A stretch of DNA of 28,285 bases. Origin: Mesostigma viride. Lineage: Eukaryota > Streptophyta > Mesostigmatophyceae > Mesostigmatales > Mesostigmataceae. Made by a program: the position numbers and the translations under genes. Of this stretch, positions 27,765 to 28,285 are shown piece by piece. The notes under the pieces are model-generated. The model had not been told where the DNA came from, did not search any database, and saw only the letters and a list, made by a program, of their open reading frames with translations. Location: the NCBI GenBank assembly GCA_009746045.1, contig RPFO01002185.1:1-28285 (forward strand), given 5' to 3'. Each line of letters opens with the position of its first letter. The stretch's first letter is position 1.

Positions 27765-28285
27765 CTATGAGGAAGAACCGTAGTAGAAGGTGAAGGAGAA
27801 GTCGACCTCAGAGAAGTCGACCTGAGTTCCATCCAGTATGGTCGTCCTGTTTACCCCCCTTATCACCCCTGCCAGCCCCTGTCTTGCTTGCCTCAGACGT
27901 TCGCATCTATCCTTATGCCTACTCCAGTCAGCACGCTGGCACTCCTCACTGCAATATCTGGCATCCCTACATCCTCTACACCACTTCTGAGGGCCTGTTT
28001 GGCACCCACACCCCTCCTTGGAGCAATTTCGCATACCACGCTGGGGTCCCCATCCCTCACGATCGGGTCAGAGAGCAAGAAAAGGTTCATGTTGAGGGGT
28101 ACTTCTGCCCCTACACACGCGTCAGCCCTCACGCGCAGGGAAGACGTAACATTCGGGTAAATGCGCGCCCGTAGGTGCACCCAACCTGAGCCCCTTCCTC
28201 TTCCCCCAACTCTATCTTTGGCCCCTTTGTAATGAACGACACCAAAAGGCGGAACTCCCTCGTTGGGTCTATTGGCGCTCTAGAT
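27765..28285 (-). CDS. Second MYND zinc-finger gene, partial and in three reading frames
   Basis: The gene enters from the right edge with APIDPTREFRLLVSFITKG, which matches VPLNRDVEFRLLVSYVGKV of the first MYND gene. The coding character then moves to a second frame (NVTSSLRVRADACVGAEVPL, then NMNLFLLSDPIVRDGDP) and to a third frame with the MYND finger: NCSKEGCGC, KWCRGC, RYCSEECQRADW, SRHKDRC. The C-terminal tail ends EVDFSFTFYYGSSS at 27765. Each switch equals one missing base, so two small deletions or errors could explain them. A single phase-0 intron from GTTGGG near 28190 to CCCCAG near 28045 would also join the first part to the finger. The similar length of the middle segment to the first MYND gene favours frameshifts. 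Zinc binding and protein contact are known for the finger; the biological role is unknown. Confidence 0.65.

Overview
The window reads as nuclear DNA from a eukaryote with a plastid history, most likely an alga. It holds F-box and MYND zinc-finger genes, a textbook spliceosomal intron, a decayed Ty3/gypsy retrotransposon, large satellite arrays and a fragment of a plastid rpoB gene. There are no bacterial operons, ribosome binding sites, rRNAs or convincing tRNAs. The species cannot be named from the sequence.

Layout. 1-1.9 kb: a stop-riddled Ty3/gypsy pol remnant on the minus strand, with a possible gag remnant to 2.7 kb. 3.1-6.4 kb: a minus-strand gene for a nuclear-looking protein, with a GRRGG-type minisatellite, a 119-nt intron and two reading-frame breaks at C-runs. 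6.5-8.8 kb: two arrays of one 46-bp repeat flanking a gene or exon of unknown function. 8.8-14.8 kb: about 1000 copies of the hexanucleotide GGACAA, perfect over its last 5.4 kb. 14.9-16.1 kb: candidate upstream exons and a 79-bp tandem repeat. 16.17-16.69 kb: the rpoB fragment, the only recognisable plus-strand coding sequence. 16.9-23.1 kb: a run of short minus-strand genes, three of them Cys/His zinc-motif proteins, then a MYND protein and an F-box protein. 23.3-25.5 kb: an approximately 208-bp satellite. 25.85-26.04 kb: a foldback element. 26.5-28.3 kb: a second F-box gene with an in-frame stop and a second MYND gene running off the window.

Two things tie the window together. Every host gene is on the minus strand. 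A 14-bp perfect palindrome, CCAACGGCCGTTGG, occurs about 49 times counting near-matches. It makes up the core of all three large repeat blocks (not the hexanucleotide array) and also stands alone in intergenic gaps, 39-53 nt before the start codon of four consecutive genes. It contains the AACGG core bound by MYB proteins, so a promoter role is a reasonable hypothesis. The genes look like lineage-specific families (Cys/His zinc, MYND, F-box) that spread by local duplication. One such duplication is directly visible at 19.9-21.1 kb. Several genes change frame exactly at runs of 8-10 C, which may be sequencing error, recent decay or, less likely, programmed frameshifting.
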